From Paragorgia papillata (taxonomy: Eukaryota > Cnidaria > Anthozoa > Scleralcyonacea > Coralliidae): DNA of 64,000 bases. Below are positions 42,301 to 50,583 of the stretch, piece after piece. Position numbers and translations under genes: made by a program. The number at the start of each line of letters is the position of its first letter. The first letter of the stretch is position 1. The stretch lies in NCBI GenBank assembly GCA_035771165.1, contig JAWNZC010000102.1, positions 609,501 through 673,500 of the forward strand, in the 5' to 3' direction. The notes under the pieces are model-generated. The model made no database searches and had not been told where the DNA came from. It saw nothing but the letters and a program-made list of their open reading frames with translations.

Positions 42301-45300
42301 TTGGACGTATAGTTGTCATTGGACAACGTTTGTTTCAAAACTGAAAAACTACTAGTTATTCGCTAAACGCTTGAACGCAAATGGTAGTAATTGATTTCTT
42401 GTTTGTTTTTTTGTTGTTTTTCTTCTACAGAACAAAACATCTACAGCCCAAAGCAATAAGGCTAAAGCGGCAGGTACGTCCAGTGAAACTAATTTAAGTT
42501 TTAAGTAGTGTGATTTAAGAGGTAATGTAACGCACAGACACCCACGTTGCACGCACACTACACGCAAACAATGTTAAAAACTTCTAGGCACCACTGTAAG
42601 GTAAAGTGTCATTTAATATAAGCTAAACTGATTATTATTATAATACCATGATCGCCTCGGATTCTTTTGTTCTCCGAGGGAATGTAAACCTCGTATTTCC
42701 CTCATTGCTCATGCAAGAGGGAAATTTATCCTTTGTCTTCTAATTTTCCCGTGCATGTTGATGAGGGAAAATTAGAAGACAAAGAAATCTTTTGTCTTCT
42801 TCTAAATTTCCAGCTTGCATAGTATTTTCCCTCATCAACATGCACGGGAAAATTAGATGCAACTTCTCTGATCAACCGTGTAAATTTCCTGTCGGTAAGA
42901 TTCTCAAAGTTTTCCTCGGCGATCATAATATTACAAACTAATAACATGACTTTTCGGGAAATTAGCGATTAAATTTCCCCTTTGCCTCGGGAAGATTCTC
43001 GGCGGCGGGGAAATTTAATCGCTAGTTTCCCTCAAGTCATGTTATTACTTATAATTATTTTTATTTAAGGAGGATAAGTTTTTCAGCAGAGCTGGTGGGG
43101 TCCTCCATTTACAACTAAGACCTATAGGTGTTGATTTTACAGAGGGTGGAAAACCGGAGAACCCGGTGAAAAACACTCGAAGCACAGGAGAGACCAACTA
43201 AACTCTACTCACATGAGTCCCCACCCCGAGAACGGGGCTATTCCCAGACGGTCACCCATCCAAGTACTAACCTCGCCTAACCGGGCTTAACTATTGGTGA
43301 GAGGCAGCGCCCTAATAGCACACGCCACCCGTGCTTCCTGATGTATTGTAATCTAATGCAATGCCATGTAATGTAATGCAAATGTAATGTAATGTAATGT
43401 AAATGTAATGTAATATTAGTGGGGTGAGTGCAGTGCAGTGCAGTGTAAGGTATTGTAAACAATGTAATTCTTTGTTACAAGGTGGTGGCAATATTGGTAT
43501 TCTTCCTCCACCCCCCGGTGGCACTACGGCTCCTAAACTTGCACCACCCTCCGGAGCTGGCTCCAGTCCTGGCTCCAGTCCGGTTGCAAGTTCATCATCA
43601 TCAAACGACATGTTTCCTTCCCAGGATGCTCCGCCATCAAATGTTCCTTCTGACTGGGGTGACTTCGCAACAGCCTCGGTACCTCAACAGTAAGTAATGT
43701 TTTCTTGTTTATATATGGTTGGTTGGTTCCGTTGGTTGGTCAGTTGGTCTATCAGTCAGTTGGTCTATCAGTCAGTCAGTCAGTCAGTCAGTCAGTCAGT
43801 CAGTCAGTCAGTCAGTCAGTCAGTCAGTCAGTCAGTCAGTCAGTCAGTCAGTCAGTCAGTCAGTCAGTCAGTCAGTCAGTCAGTCAGTCAGTCAGTCAGT
43901 CAGTCAGTCAGTCGGTCGGTCAGTTGGTCAGTTGGTCGGTCGGTTGGTCAATCTGTCAGTTGGTCAGTCGGTCAGTCAGTCGGTCAGTTTGTCAGCCAGT
44001 CAGTCAGTCAGTCAGTCAGTCAGTCAGTCAGTCAGTCAGTCAGTCAGTCAGTCAGTCAGTCAGTCAGTCAGTCAGTCAGTCAGTCAGTCAGTCAGTCAGT
44101 CAGTCAGTCAGTCAGTCAGTCAGTCAGTCAGTCAGTCAGTCAGTCAGTCAGTCAGTCAGTCGGTCAGTCGGTCAGTCGGTCAGTCGGTCAGTTGGTCAGT
44201 CAGTCAGTCAGTCAGTCAGTCAGTCAGTCAGTCAGTCAGTCAGTCAGTCAGTCAGTCAGTCAGTCAGTCAGTCAGTCAGTCAGTCAGTCAGTCAGTCAGT
44301 CAGTCAGTCAGTCAGTCAGTCAGTCAGTCAGTCAGTCAGTCACTTGGCCGGTCAGTCACTTGGCCGGTCAGTCTGTTGGTCAGTCAGTCAGTCAGTTGGT
44401 CATTCGGTGGGTCAGTTGGTCGGTCAGTCAGTTGGTCGGTCAGTCAGTCAGTCAGTCAGTCACTTGGCCGGTCAGTCAGTTGGTCGGTCAGTTAATCAGT
44501 TGATCGGTCAATTAGTCGGTCGGTCGATCAGTCAGCCATTGATCAGTCGGTCGGTCGGTCCGTCGGTTCGTTCGTCCGTCAGTCACACCACTCGAACTCG
44601 TCTTGTGTCGTACTGTTTTGTTCTTTACACGCTGCGACGCCATCTGGTCTATTACAGTACAGACACACGCACGGAAAATGTAATCTATTTAAAATGTTAT
44701 GTAATATCTATGTTAAATAATAGTTGTAATATTGTCGACGATATACATGACTGATTAAAATGTCGAAGAACTTAGGCCCCGCATTGTTTACAGTATAACG
44801 TCTTAAATGTTTTTCTATACTTTGGCAAGCGCCAGATATAAAGGAAAGGGTTCAGTACGGATTGGGCCATGACTGTACACGAAAATACAGTACTGAAGAT
44901 TTTATAGGGTCGTTCGCCCATTATTCTTTCTTGATCTACATTTGGATATACCATGACACATATCGGCAACCACGCTATCATAGCAACTACACTGACAATA
45001 AGAATTGTAGTTAAAAAGCGTTTTTCATTTAACAACTTCAGCTCCAACGCTCGTCTTGTTAGATCTGCCATGTGATGTTCTTTGAAGCGTTTCTGTTGGC
45101 GTTTTATGCTTACAAAACAAGCGATATAAAAGCCAAACGCAACCACAAGAGATGGCGTGGACATTATAATTTCTACGATGTATTTGAGATTTGTACAATC
45201 TAGGTTTAAAAAGCGTAGACTCGAATCCACTCCACCAAACACGAACGATGTCAGCCAAATAGCAGCAATCCAACACCGCATTCTGCCTCGTGTAATGTAC

Positions 45301-47640
45301 ACATGATGAAGTAATGGATAAGCAACCGAAATGAACCGTTCCACTGCAAAACTCGCCAAGGCGATAAGCGACACCGATGTCACGAACAGAACAATAGACT
45401 TTATATAGATAAAATACTTCGAACCGAAGTAGAAAGGGCTGTTGTATTTGAAAGCAAGGAAGATCATCACGGATGAAACAACGAGAGCAAAACAATCGTT
45501 GATGGCGATATGCTGAATGAAATACGTTGACATGTTGTGGAAGCAATTGAGAGGGTCTCTTCGTAGTGCTATTAAGAGAAGGATATTTGCAACAAAGCCA
45601 GTTAATACCACAACAAATAGTACAGCCAACACCCACGGTTCGTACACGTCGTGAACACACGCTTCGCAAGATGAGTTCGCTACCGATACATTCATGTCAC
45701 GAATTGCGAGTTTAAAGAGCTTTAAAGTAATGACTCAATACTGTTGCCAGTCAAGGCTCTCAGTTGCGACGAGAAGTTATAACATCGCTATTCTTTAGAG
45801 GTAGCGCTTTATATATACACGCAAAGCATACTGCGAAAAAAATGATTGAACATCTGTTAACATTAATAACGTAGACCATAATTCAACATATACGAGCTTA
45901 ATGAACATTTTCGTCTTTTTATTGCTTTCATTAATATATTCTTGATTAAGATTTTTTTTTTGTCTTTTTCGATATTAAAAAATGTTCATTTAAGTTCAAC
46001 AACTGTTTTTTATTAACAATCTTTAATTAAGGTGGACCAATCGTCTGAATCGTGCGAAATTGCATTTTTCCCCGCATAAAAAGTTATATGTTTGGAGCGA
46101 GTCAGTCAGGTTTTGAACTGGTCAAACAAGTTCTAGTTTATGAACACCCGCAAGCAGGAAAATAGCAAGTAACGCGTTAGAGCCTGTATCTTGGCAACCG
46201 TTCACGCATGCTCAAAAAGAAATATCGAGCGAGGGTATGCCTTGATACACTTAGAAGTAGAAGTTTCTGGAAATCAACCAAGTCAGTTGAAAGTTAAAAA
46301 AAAACAAAAACTAAAAAGGCGCCATATCTTTTAAAAAGGTGAAATTTCAAGTTCACTGCAGGAGCAAATGCTCTTATGAAAGTTCACAAAAAAAAATTTT
46401 CTTAATGCATGTTTTATTATTTGAACTTAGAGGCACAGCGTCAGGTATTAAATTACTGCTCGATTAAAGAGATGAATAAAATCGTCTGGCGTTAGCCAGA
46501 ATAAAATACTAAAGACTCGTCTTCAGGCTTCAAAGTGTTAAAGAGATAGGTTTTAACACTTTGAGGCCTGGACCTCTCCCTGTGCTGAATAAAATCGTTT
46601 GGCATTTGCCAGAATAAAATACTAAAGACTCGTCTTCAGGCTTCAAAGTGTTAAAGAGATAGGTTTTAACACTTTGAGACCTGGACCTCTCCCTGTGCTG
46701 AATAAAATCGTTTGGCATTAGCCAGAATAAAATACTAAAGACTCGTCTTCAGGCTTCAAAGTGTTAAAGAGATAGGTTTTAACACTTTGGGACCTGGACC
46801 TATCCCTGTGCTGAATAAAATCGTTTGGCATTAGCCAGAATAAAATACTAAAGACTCGTCTTCAGGCTTCAAAGTGTTAAAAAGATAAGTTTTAACACTT
46901 TGAGGCCTGGACCTCTCCCTGTGCTGAATAAAATCGTCTGGCGTTAGCCAGAATAAAATACTAAAGACTCGTCTTCAGGCTTCAAAGTGTTAAAGAGATA
47001 GGTTTTAACACTTTGGGACCTGGACCTCTCCCTGTGCTGAATAAAATCGTTTGGCATTTGCCAGAATAAAATACTAAAGACTCGTCTTCAGGCTTCAAAG
47101 TGTTAAAGAGATAGGTTTTAACACTTTGGGACCTGGACCTATCCCTGTGCTGAATAAAATCGTCTGGCGTTAGCCAGAATAAAATACTAAAGACTCGTCG
47201 TGTTAAAAGTGTTAATAGTTTTGAAAATTATATTTGTGTGCAAAGGAAAGGAATCATATTCTTAAAACGGTAAAAGAGTAAGCCATTATATAGTGCATTT
47301 TCGTACAGACAATTTGGTCCACGTTTTTGAAGTGTGTGAAATTCACCATAATTTTAATCATCTGAACTTGAAGTCTGTAGTTTTTCCAATCGCCGATTTA
47401 TCTCGCAATGCCGTTGCCCACAAATTGGCGACATAAGTCGGCGTGTGTAACCGTAGCTTTACAAGTAAAATCGTCTGGCGTTAGAGAGTAAAAAATAAAG
47501 GAACCGTTTTTGGCCGGCTCAGGCAGGAATGGGTTAAATCCACTAATCTTTTTTTTTTCTTCCACTAATCTGTTTTTTCGCTTTTTTTTCCTTTTTCTTT
47601 TTTTAGAGCTACCCAAGACGGATCGTGGGTTCAATTTTGA
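36318..47640 (+). CDS. NECAP: NECAP (adaptin-ear-binding coat-associated protein), eight exons, complete (255 aa)
   Basis: Exons 36318-36409, 36785-36885, 38521-38625, 39397-39478, 41200-41302, 42431-42473, 43482-43689 and 47607-47640 total 768 nt and stay in frame, all with GT/AG boundaries. The product starts [20 protein letters not shown], then has the NECAP PH-like domain (residues 1 to about 135: [56 protein letters not shown]), the conserved [13 protein letters not shown], a Pro/Ser-rich linker, WGDF, and a C-terminal WVQF. WVQF is the known alpha-adaptin ear-binding motif of NECAPs. Role: accessory factor of AP-2 clathrin-mediated endocytosis. The last exon, only 34 nt, lies 3.9 kb away across an intron that holds a GPCR gene. 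Without that splice the frame ends at TAA 43691-43693 and lacks WVQF. NECAP1 and NECAP2 are a vertebrate split, so no number is assigned. Confidence 0.93.
36901..37379. mobile_element. Fold-back element in NECAP intron 2
   Basis: The ends TGAGTCAATTCCAACTGCGA and CGCAGTTGGATTTGACTCG are inverted, followed by C-run / G-run arms (CCCCGGGCAAAGCCCCGGG; GGTTTGCCCGGGG). The interior contains further CAAATGCCC / GGTCAAATTCCC palindromes. It begins 15 bp after the exon 2 donor. Confidence 0.8.
37418..37779. mobile_element. MITE family A, copy 4 (NECAP intron 2)
   Basis: CTTATTTGAAAGAACACTGA, AGTTTTTCGTTTCCTTGCTT and GCATAATGAGTTATTGAAAA at the left; a shortened right arm (GAACGAAGCAAGGAAATGAA, TCAAATAAGACAAACTTA). 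The right arm has an internal deletion relative to copies 1 and 2. Confidence 0.8.
37795..38040 (-). mobile_element. 5S-rRNA-derived SINE-like repeat, copy 4 (head truncated)
   Basis: It carries the tail (CATCCTTACTCACAGCCAAC, GATGCAGATCAACATAGCCA) and body (CCCTCGAAGCACAGGGGAGA) in the same order as 24333-24672 but inverted. It ends at CTCGACAATAGG, before the 5S-like head, consistent with 5' truncation. Confidence 0.8.
38041..38520. other. NECAP intron 2 remainder
   Basis: Contains a short duplication GTAGTTGACATGTAGCAGGT / GTAGTTGATGTACAGCAGGT at about 38297-38355. An open frame at 38037-38228 has no recognised domain. Confidence 0.4.
38626..39396. other. NECAP intron 3
   Basis: No supported gene. 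CCGGTTAACTGGGCTAGCCT (39212) and nearby inverted GGCTAGCCC/CCCGGTT pieces at 39130-39365 may be the remains of a fold-back element. Confidence 0.4.
39515..39722. mobile_element. 208-bp MITE with TA target duplication (mariner-like)
   Basis: The ends CAGTCGTTGGCACCTAAG and CTTAGGTGCCAACGACTG are perfect inverted repeats that extend further with mismatches. TA flanks both sides (39513-39514 and 39723-39724). It lies in NECAP intron 4, about 35 bp after the exon. Confidence 0.82.
39762..39833 (+). repeat. tRNA-like sequence (tRNA-Thr-like SINE head)
   Basis: TAGCGTAGTCAGTAGAGCG (box A region), an anticodon-arm-like GGACTAGTAAACC with AGT at the anticodon position, and GGGTTTGAATCCC (box B) are at tRNA spacing. 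The acceptor stem is not clearly paired, so a SINE head or pseudogene is more likely than a working tRNA. Confidence 0.55.
40035..40075 (-). ncRNA. Hammerhead-ribozyme-like motif (well-conserved core)
   Basis: On the minus strand CTGATGA (40068-40062) is followed by A, the helix GGCC-TGA-GGCC and GAAA (40049-40046). This is the canonical hammerhead core order CUGANGA, helix II, GAAA. The flank GCTTAGC could form the very short helix III typical of Penelope-like element ribozymes. Helix I partners are not obvious. Confidence 0.55.
40076..40655. other. NECAP intron 4, TAACGCCAGA-type repeat and unassigned sequence
   Basis: TTTTACTCTGTCTAACGCCA at about 40498 belongs to the short dispersed repeat. 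Nothing else is recognised. Confidence 0.45.
40656..41091. mobile_element. hAT-type MITE with perfect 8-bp target duplication
   Basis: It starts CAGTGATGGATT and ends GATCCATCACTG. It is flanked by the identical octamer TTCTGTCT at 40648-40655 and 41092-41099. Inside, GGGGTGCGCACCCCCC and GGCCCTTGGCC are local palindromes. At 436 bp it has no transposase frame. It ends about 100 bp before NECAP exon 5. Confidence 0.85.
41451..42391. repeat. Inverted repeat pair bracketing ~800 bp (NECAP intron 5)
   Basis: ACCATTTGCGTTCAAGCGTT and CAAACGTTGTCCAATGACAA (41451-41505) return in reverse complement at 42314-42390 (TTGTCATTGGACAACGTTTG, AACGCTTGAACGCAAATGGT). A direct repeat CATCCGGAGGAAGGTT / CACCCGGAGGAAGGTT lies between them. 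Possible transposon ends; no target duplication identified. Confidence 0.6.
42474..42640. other. Start of NECAP intron 6
   Basis: Short unassigned segment preceding the fold-back region. Confidence 0.4.
42641..43045. repeat. Two adjacent fold-back structures
   Basis: Around 42720-42865, TTTGTCTTCTAATTTTCCCG and TGCATGTTGATGAGGG face CCCTCATCAACATGCACGGG. At 42943-43043, AATAACATGACTT..GGGAAATTAGCGATTAAATT faces AATTTAATCGCTAGTTTCCC..AAGTCATGTTATT. Confidence 0.75.
43093..43340 (-). mobile_element. 5S-rRNA-derived SINE-like repeat, copy 5
   Basis: Complete head and body on the minus strand. The 5S-like head at 43233-43295 contains CAGACGGTCACCCATCCAAG and TACTAACCTCGCCTAACCGG on the plus strand (complement of GGTTAGTACTTGGATGGGTG). 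The body has ACTCGAAGCACAGGAGAGAC. It lies in NECAP intron 6. Confidence 0.85.
43345..43440 (+). repeat. ATGTA/ATGCA pentanucleotide repeat
   Basis: Imperfect AATGT units at the 3' side of the SINE-like copy, then GTGCA units. May have served as the SINE insertion site or tail. Confidence 0.85.
43745..44580 (+). repeat. (CAGT)n tetranucleotide tract in NECAP intron 7
   Basis: About 830 bp of CAGT repeats, pure in long blocks and interspersed with CGGT, TGGT and CACTTGGCCGGT variants toward the 3' end. It begins about 55 bp after the NECAP exon 7 donor. All long frames here are artefacts (SVSQ repeats). Confidence 0.97.
44772..45695 (-). CDS. Rhodopsin-class (class A) GPCR, single exon, 307 aa, nested in a NECAP intron
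   Basis: Complete frame from ATG (45695) to TAA (44772). N-glycosylation sites N2 and N7 and two Cys lie in the short N-terminus. TM1 has GFVAN (N37 in the conserved TM1 Asn position), TM2 has the conserved Asp (AINDC, D67), TM3 ends ERF (119-121) instead of DRY, TM6 has AWLP (W242) and TM7 has NPFLY (from N282). The tail is short and ends with Cys residues in YCKQC that could be palmitoylated. The TM3-top Cys usually paired with extracellular loop 2 is not evident. The ligand is unknown; it looks like a lineage-specific orphan receptor. The gene lies antisense inside NECAP intron 7. Truncated copies lie at 21718-21983 and 22804-22920. Confidence 0.93.
   Translation of the reverse strand: MNVSVANSSCEACVHDVYEPWVLAVLFVVVLTGFVANILLLIALRRDPLNCFHNMSTYFIQHIAINDCFALVVSSVMIFLAFKYNSPFYFGSKYFIYIKSIVLFVTSVSLIALASFAVERFISVAYPLLHHVYITRGRMRCWIAAIWLTSFVFGGVDSSLRFLNLDCTNLKYIVEIIMSTPSLVVAFGFYIACFVSIKRQQKRFKEHHMADLTRRALELKLLNEKRFLTTILIVSVVAMIAWLPICVMVYPNVDQERIMGERPYKIFSTVFSCTVMAQSVLNPFLYIWRLPKYRKTFKTLYCKQCGA
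45806..45817 (-). promoter_or_regulatory. Candidate TATA box of the nested GPCR
   Basis: On the minus strand TATATATAAAGC lies about 115 bp upstream of the GPCR start codon. Position and sequence fit a TATA box, but no transcription start is known. Confidence 0.4.
45818..46471. other. GPCR upstream region within NECAP intron 7
   Basis: No gene or clear repeat. The sequence near 46025 (TTAATTAAGGTGGACCAATC) superficially resembles element ends but has no partner. Confidence 0.4.
46472..47205 (+). repeat. 113-bp satellite array, ~6.5 units
   Basis: CTGAATAAAATCGT recurs at 46585, 46698, 46811, 46924, 47037 and 47150, exactly 113 bp apart each time. Each unit contains two palindromes: CTGGCGTTAGCCAG, and a hairpin of TTCAAAGTGTTAAAGA..TTTTAACACTTTGAGG. 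Units differ by a few substitutions (TCTGGCG/TTTGGCA, TTAGCC/TTTGCC). Related units lie at 21547-22052, 22867-22920 and 53530-53966. Confidence 0.95.
47206..47606. other. NECAP intron 7 distal part
   Basis: It has a TAACGCCAGA-type repeat remnant near 47465-47485 and a strong T-rich tract (47548-47604) that serves as the polypyrimidine tract before the last NECAP exon. Confidence 0.5.
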
Positions 47641-47874
47641 ATTTTCTAATACAGCTAGACGAAATTAGTGAATTGTGTAATTACAGCAAACGTTAAGTAT
47701 TGGACGAAGACCGTAATACTGAGACCGCGCCTGACGCAAATGACGTAATATATGTGTAAAGACGTTGTCACGTTCGTGCGCCACGCTTAGCACGACACAT
47801 GGCGTAAATTGTGGTACCGTGACGAGTCACGAATAAGCAGCGCTTTATATTCTGCCTGTCAATTTGTTCGGTTG

Positions 47875-48127
47875 TTTGTTTGTTTCTTCGTTCGTTCGTT
47901 CGTTTGTTTCTTCGTTCGTTCGTTCGTTTCGTTCGTTCGTTCGTTCGTTCGTTCGTTCGTTCGTTCGTTCGTTCGTTCGTTCGTTCGTTCGTTCGTTCGT
48001 TCGTTCGTTCGTTCGTTCGTTCGTTCGTTCGTTCGTTCGTTCGTTCGTTCGTTCGTTCGTTCGTTCGTTCGTTCGTTCCTTCGTTTGTTCGTTCGTTCCT
48101 TCGTTTGTTCGTTTGTTCGTTCGTTTG
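47875..48127 (+). repeat. (TTCG)n tetranucleotide tract
   Basis: Nearly pure GTTC/TTCG repeat of about 250 bp with a few GTTT and CTTC variants at the ends. It is CpG-rich, unlike the other tracts. The RSFV and NERT frames are artefacts. Confidence 0.97.
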
Positions 48128-48215
48128 GAATCAATAACAAGCGACGTTTTTAACGCGGCATTTTTTACACCAAACAGGGCATCGCTCTTTAGCATCGTGT
48201 CTACTCGAGCTTTAA

Positions 48216-48384
48216 GCCTAGTTTCCATATAGCCGTAAGAGCCGGCGGCATGGCAGCGGCAAGGGGCGATGGTCCAATCATAGACAGTGTTGAATTAGCC
48301 AGCAATAAAAAGCTGTATGCGATTGGACCATTGCCCCTTGCCGCAGACATGCCGCCGGCTCTTACGGCTATATGGAAACCAGGC
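48216..48384. mobile_element. Fold-back MITE, 169 bp
   Basis: GCCTAGTTTCCATATAGCCG through AGAGCCGGCGGCATG at the left; CATGCCGCCGGCTCTTACGG through ATATGGAAACCAGGC at the right. The inner parts also pair (GGCAAGGGGC / GCCCCTTGCC, GGTCCAATC / GATTGGACC). Confidence 0.85.
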
Positions 48385-48650
48385 TTTAGATTTATTTTAT
48401 TGTATGGGTACTTATTGTATAAGTACTTCATGTTAGGTTCACATAATACATAATAGCTTGCATGCATAACCCTAATCCTAAACTTGCCCCTAACCCAAAG
48501 TATTATGGGGATCTTACATGAAGTAGATACGAGGCGCTGTTCAATGACCGCTAAGTATAGTGAATGTTGCACTATTGTAAAATGTTGAAAGCGTGTACTA
48601 ATTTGTTTTTCTAAGATCCTGAGATGTTTTTCGAGTGATTACATGGGCTA
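48385..48650. other. Unassigned intergenic sequence
   Basis: Short stretch without a recognised feature. Confidence 0.4.
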
Positions 48651-48968
48651 GCTTACCCTGCGAGCAGAGCCTTCTTTTCCTTATTTCTTCGCTGAGAGAG
48701 AGGAAGAAAAGTAGGCCCTGCTGTATTCGTGTTTGGCTTCGTCCAAGATTTAGAACGAAGTAACCCGTTTAAGACCCGTTTAAACCGGTTCTTGTTTTGT
48801 TTTGTTTTGTTTTCTGCTCTGATTTGGACTGGGTTCGAGATTGTAACCAAGCAATTGCATGACATGCATGCGCAATGGAAACCAGTCGCGAATACAGCAG
48901 AGCCTACTTTTTTTCCTCTCTCTCAGCGAAGAAATAAGGAAAAGAAGGCTCTGCTCGCAGGGTAAGGT
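48651..48968. mobile_element. Fold-back MITE, ~318 bp
   Basis: The left arm GCTTACCCTGCGAGCAGAGC, TTCTTTTCCTTATTTCTTCG faces the right arm CGAAGAAATAAGGAAAAGAA, GGCTCTGCTCGCAGGGTAAG. Arms are about 85 bp with high identity, which explains the mirrored open frames on both strands. Confidence 0.88.
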
Positions 48969-49310
48969 TAGCTTGGTGTCTACTCTAACCAAGTCAAACC
49001 GAACGTTGACAATCATAGTTCTATATGTAATGACTTTCTCAAAACGACTACTTTTACACGTGAAAAATCTTCTCAGGTGTGAAATAAATTTTCACATTTT
49101 TTTTATTATTAATTAAATTGAATTTGAGGTGAACACAAAAACGTTTGATGAAATGTAAAAAAATATAATATAAAAATATAATTCTTACACTCCAAATTTT
49201 TCTTTACCAAAAATGCGAACAGTATACACTGTAATTGAGTGAAATACCAAATGTCACTTGTAATATACTCAATTCCCCCCCCCCCCCGGTTACCCCTATT
49301 AAATTTGAAG

Positions 49311-49615
49311 TGCCTATCAAACGAAAATTAAGTTTGTCTTATTTGAAAGAACACTTAAAATGATAGAGTAACATCTTGTGCAGTTTTTCGTTTCCTTGCT
49401 TCGTTGTTGAGATATTTCAGTTTGTTTGATATGCAAATTAAACATTTTAACGTCACACGTGCATAATGAGTTATCGAAAAAGTTATATATCTTTGCTATT
49501 ATCAAATATAATAATCACTAGAAGATCTGCATGTTTGGCGTTGTGGGCGAAACACATCCACATGCTTCATTCAAATTAATTTGGTTTGATAATAGAAAAT
49601 ATATCTAACCTTCTC
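49311..49615. mobile_element. MITE family A, copy 5 (truncated right arm)
   Basis: Starts CCTATCAAACGAAAATTAAG and contains AGTTTTTCGTTTCCTTGCTT, TTTGATATGCAAATTAAACA and CACGTGCATAATGAGTTATC. The right arm stops after GGTTTGATAATAG. A C-run at 49275-49287 precedes it. Confidence 0.8.
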
Positions 49616-49620
49616 CCATA

Positions 49621-49870
49621 GGCGTAGAGTTTTGTTTTTGTGCAGGGGGCTGAAGTGCTGAACAGGAAAATTTTTGAAATTTAGAGTCTTGTAAAGGCCA
49701 TTTCCTGCATTCTGAGGGGTGATTTTTAAGAACACTGAAGGTCATAAAATGTCATAAAAACTAGTTAAAATACAACACATTTCAAGTGTTGTGTTTACTG
49801 GGTTGACTTATCACTGTTTTTGGGTGCTTTTGGCTGACAGGAATGAGGCTGTAACATTTACTTTAGCCTA
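49621..49870 (-). repeat. Fragment related to the hAT-type MITE at 40656-41091
   Basis: AGGAAAATTTTTGAAATTTA and GCCATTTCCTGCATTCTGAG are the reverse complement of motifs at 40965-41010 (CAGAATGCAGGAAATGCCAT, CAAATTTCAAAAATTTTCCT). The element termini are not preserved. Confidence 0.6.
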
Positions 49871-49976
49871 ACGAGTAACCTATAATTTGTGAATGGTGAT
49901 TGATGAGTCAGTTGCTGCAAAATGTCTGGGGGGCTGAGGCCAAGTCTAGCCCCACTGTCAGTCAACACTTGTGGGA

Positions 49977-50190
49977 CACATTGGTACCCTGGCCCAATTT
50001 CAAAAGAAATATGGGCCAGGTAACCACTAATCTCATTCTCGCGTCATCAGGGCTAAATCCACTTATGACGATTGCAGTTTTACTCATAGCCACTAAAAAC
50101 ACGCGAAAATTTAACCAATAGGAAAGCAGAAGTATTTAGTGGTTACCTGGCCCATATTCTTTGATTGGGCCAGGGTACCAGGCTAGTCTC
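49977..50190. mobile_element. Fold-back MITE, left member of a second inverted pair
   Basis: GGTACCCTGGCCCAATTTCA at the left and GATTGGGCCAGGGTACCAGG at the right are the termini. The inside reads GGGCCAGGTAACCACTAAT ... TTAGTGGTTACCTGGCCC. Confidence 0.82.
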
Positions 50191-50291
50191 CCCCGCGCTC
50201 TCCCGCTGACCAAAAAGGGGGTGACTATGGGCTCGAGATTGGCCAAGAGAAAGCGAAAGCTAAACAGCGTGGTCACAGGCCAGCCTAGACC

Positions 50292-50505
50292 TAGCCTGGT
50301 ACCCTGGCCCAATCAAAGAATATGGGCCAGGTAACCACTAAAGACTTCTGCTTTCCTATTGGTTGAAATTTCGCGCGTTTTTAGTGGCTATGAGTAAAAC
50401 TGCAATCGTCATAAGTGGATTTAGCCCTGATGACGCGAGAATGAAATTAGTGGTTACCTGACCCATATTTCTTTTGAAATTGGGCCGGGGTACCAGGCTA
50501 GCCTA
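50292..50505. mobile_element. Fold-back MITE, right member of the second inverted pair
   Basis: Same sequence as 49977-50190 in opposite orientation (AGCCTGGTACCCTGGCCCAA ... GGCCGGGGTACCAGGCTAGC), about 100 bp away. Identity between the two members is high. Confidence 0.82.
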
Positions 50506-50510
50506 GACCT

Positions 50511-50583
50511 AGGCCTTCTATTTCCTATTTGGGGGCCTGGGCCAAAAGGACTGGGGAGAGACAACGGGAAATAGAAGGCCTGG
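50511..50583. repeat. Small hairpin
   Basis: GGCCTTCTATTTCC and GGAAATAGAAGGCC are perfect inverted arms around a ~45-bp loop, directly beside the MITE pair. Confidence 0.75.

Noticed and set aside
43697..44754. Three ~260-350-codon SVSQ frames
   Set aside because: Artefact of the CAGT tetranucleotide, which has no stop in any plus frame.
46021..46050. Right end partner for the TTAA element (TTAATTAAGGTGGACC)
   Set aside because: Matches only about 10 bp of the 18.2-kb terminus; diverges after GGTGG.
47809..48228. FVRS and NERT repeat frames on both strands
   Set aside because: TTCG microsatellite artefact.
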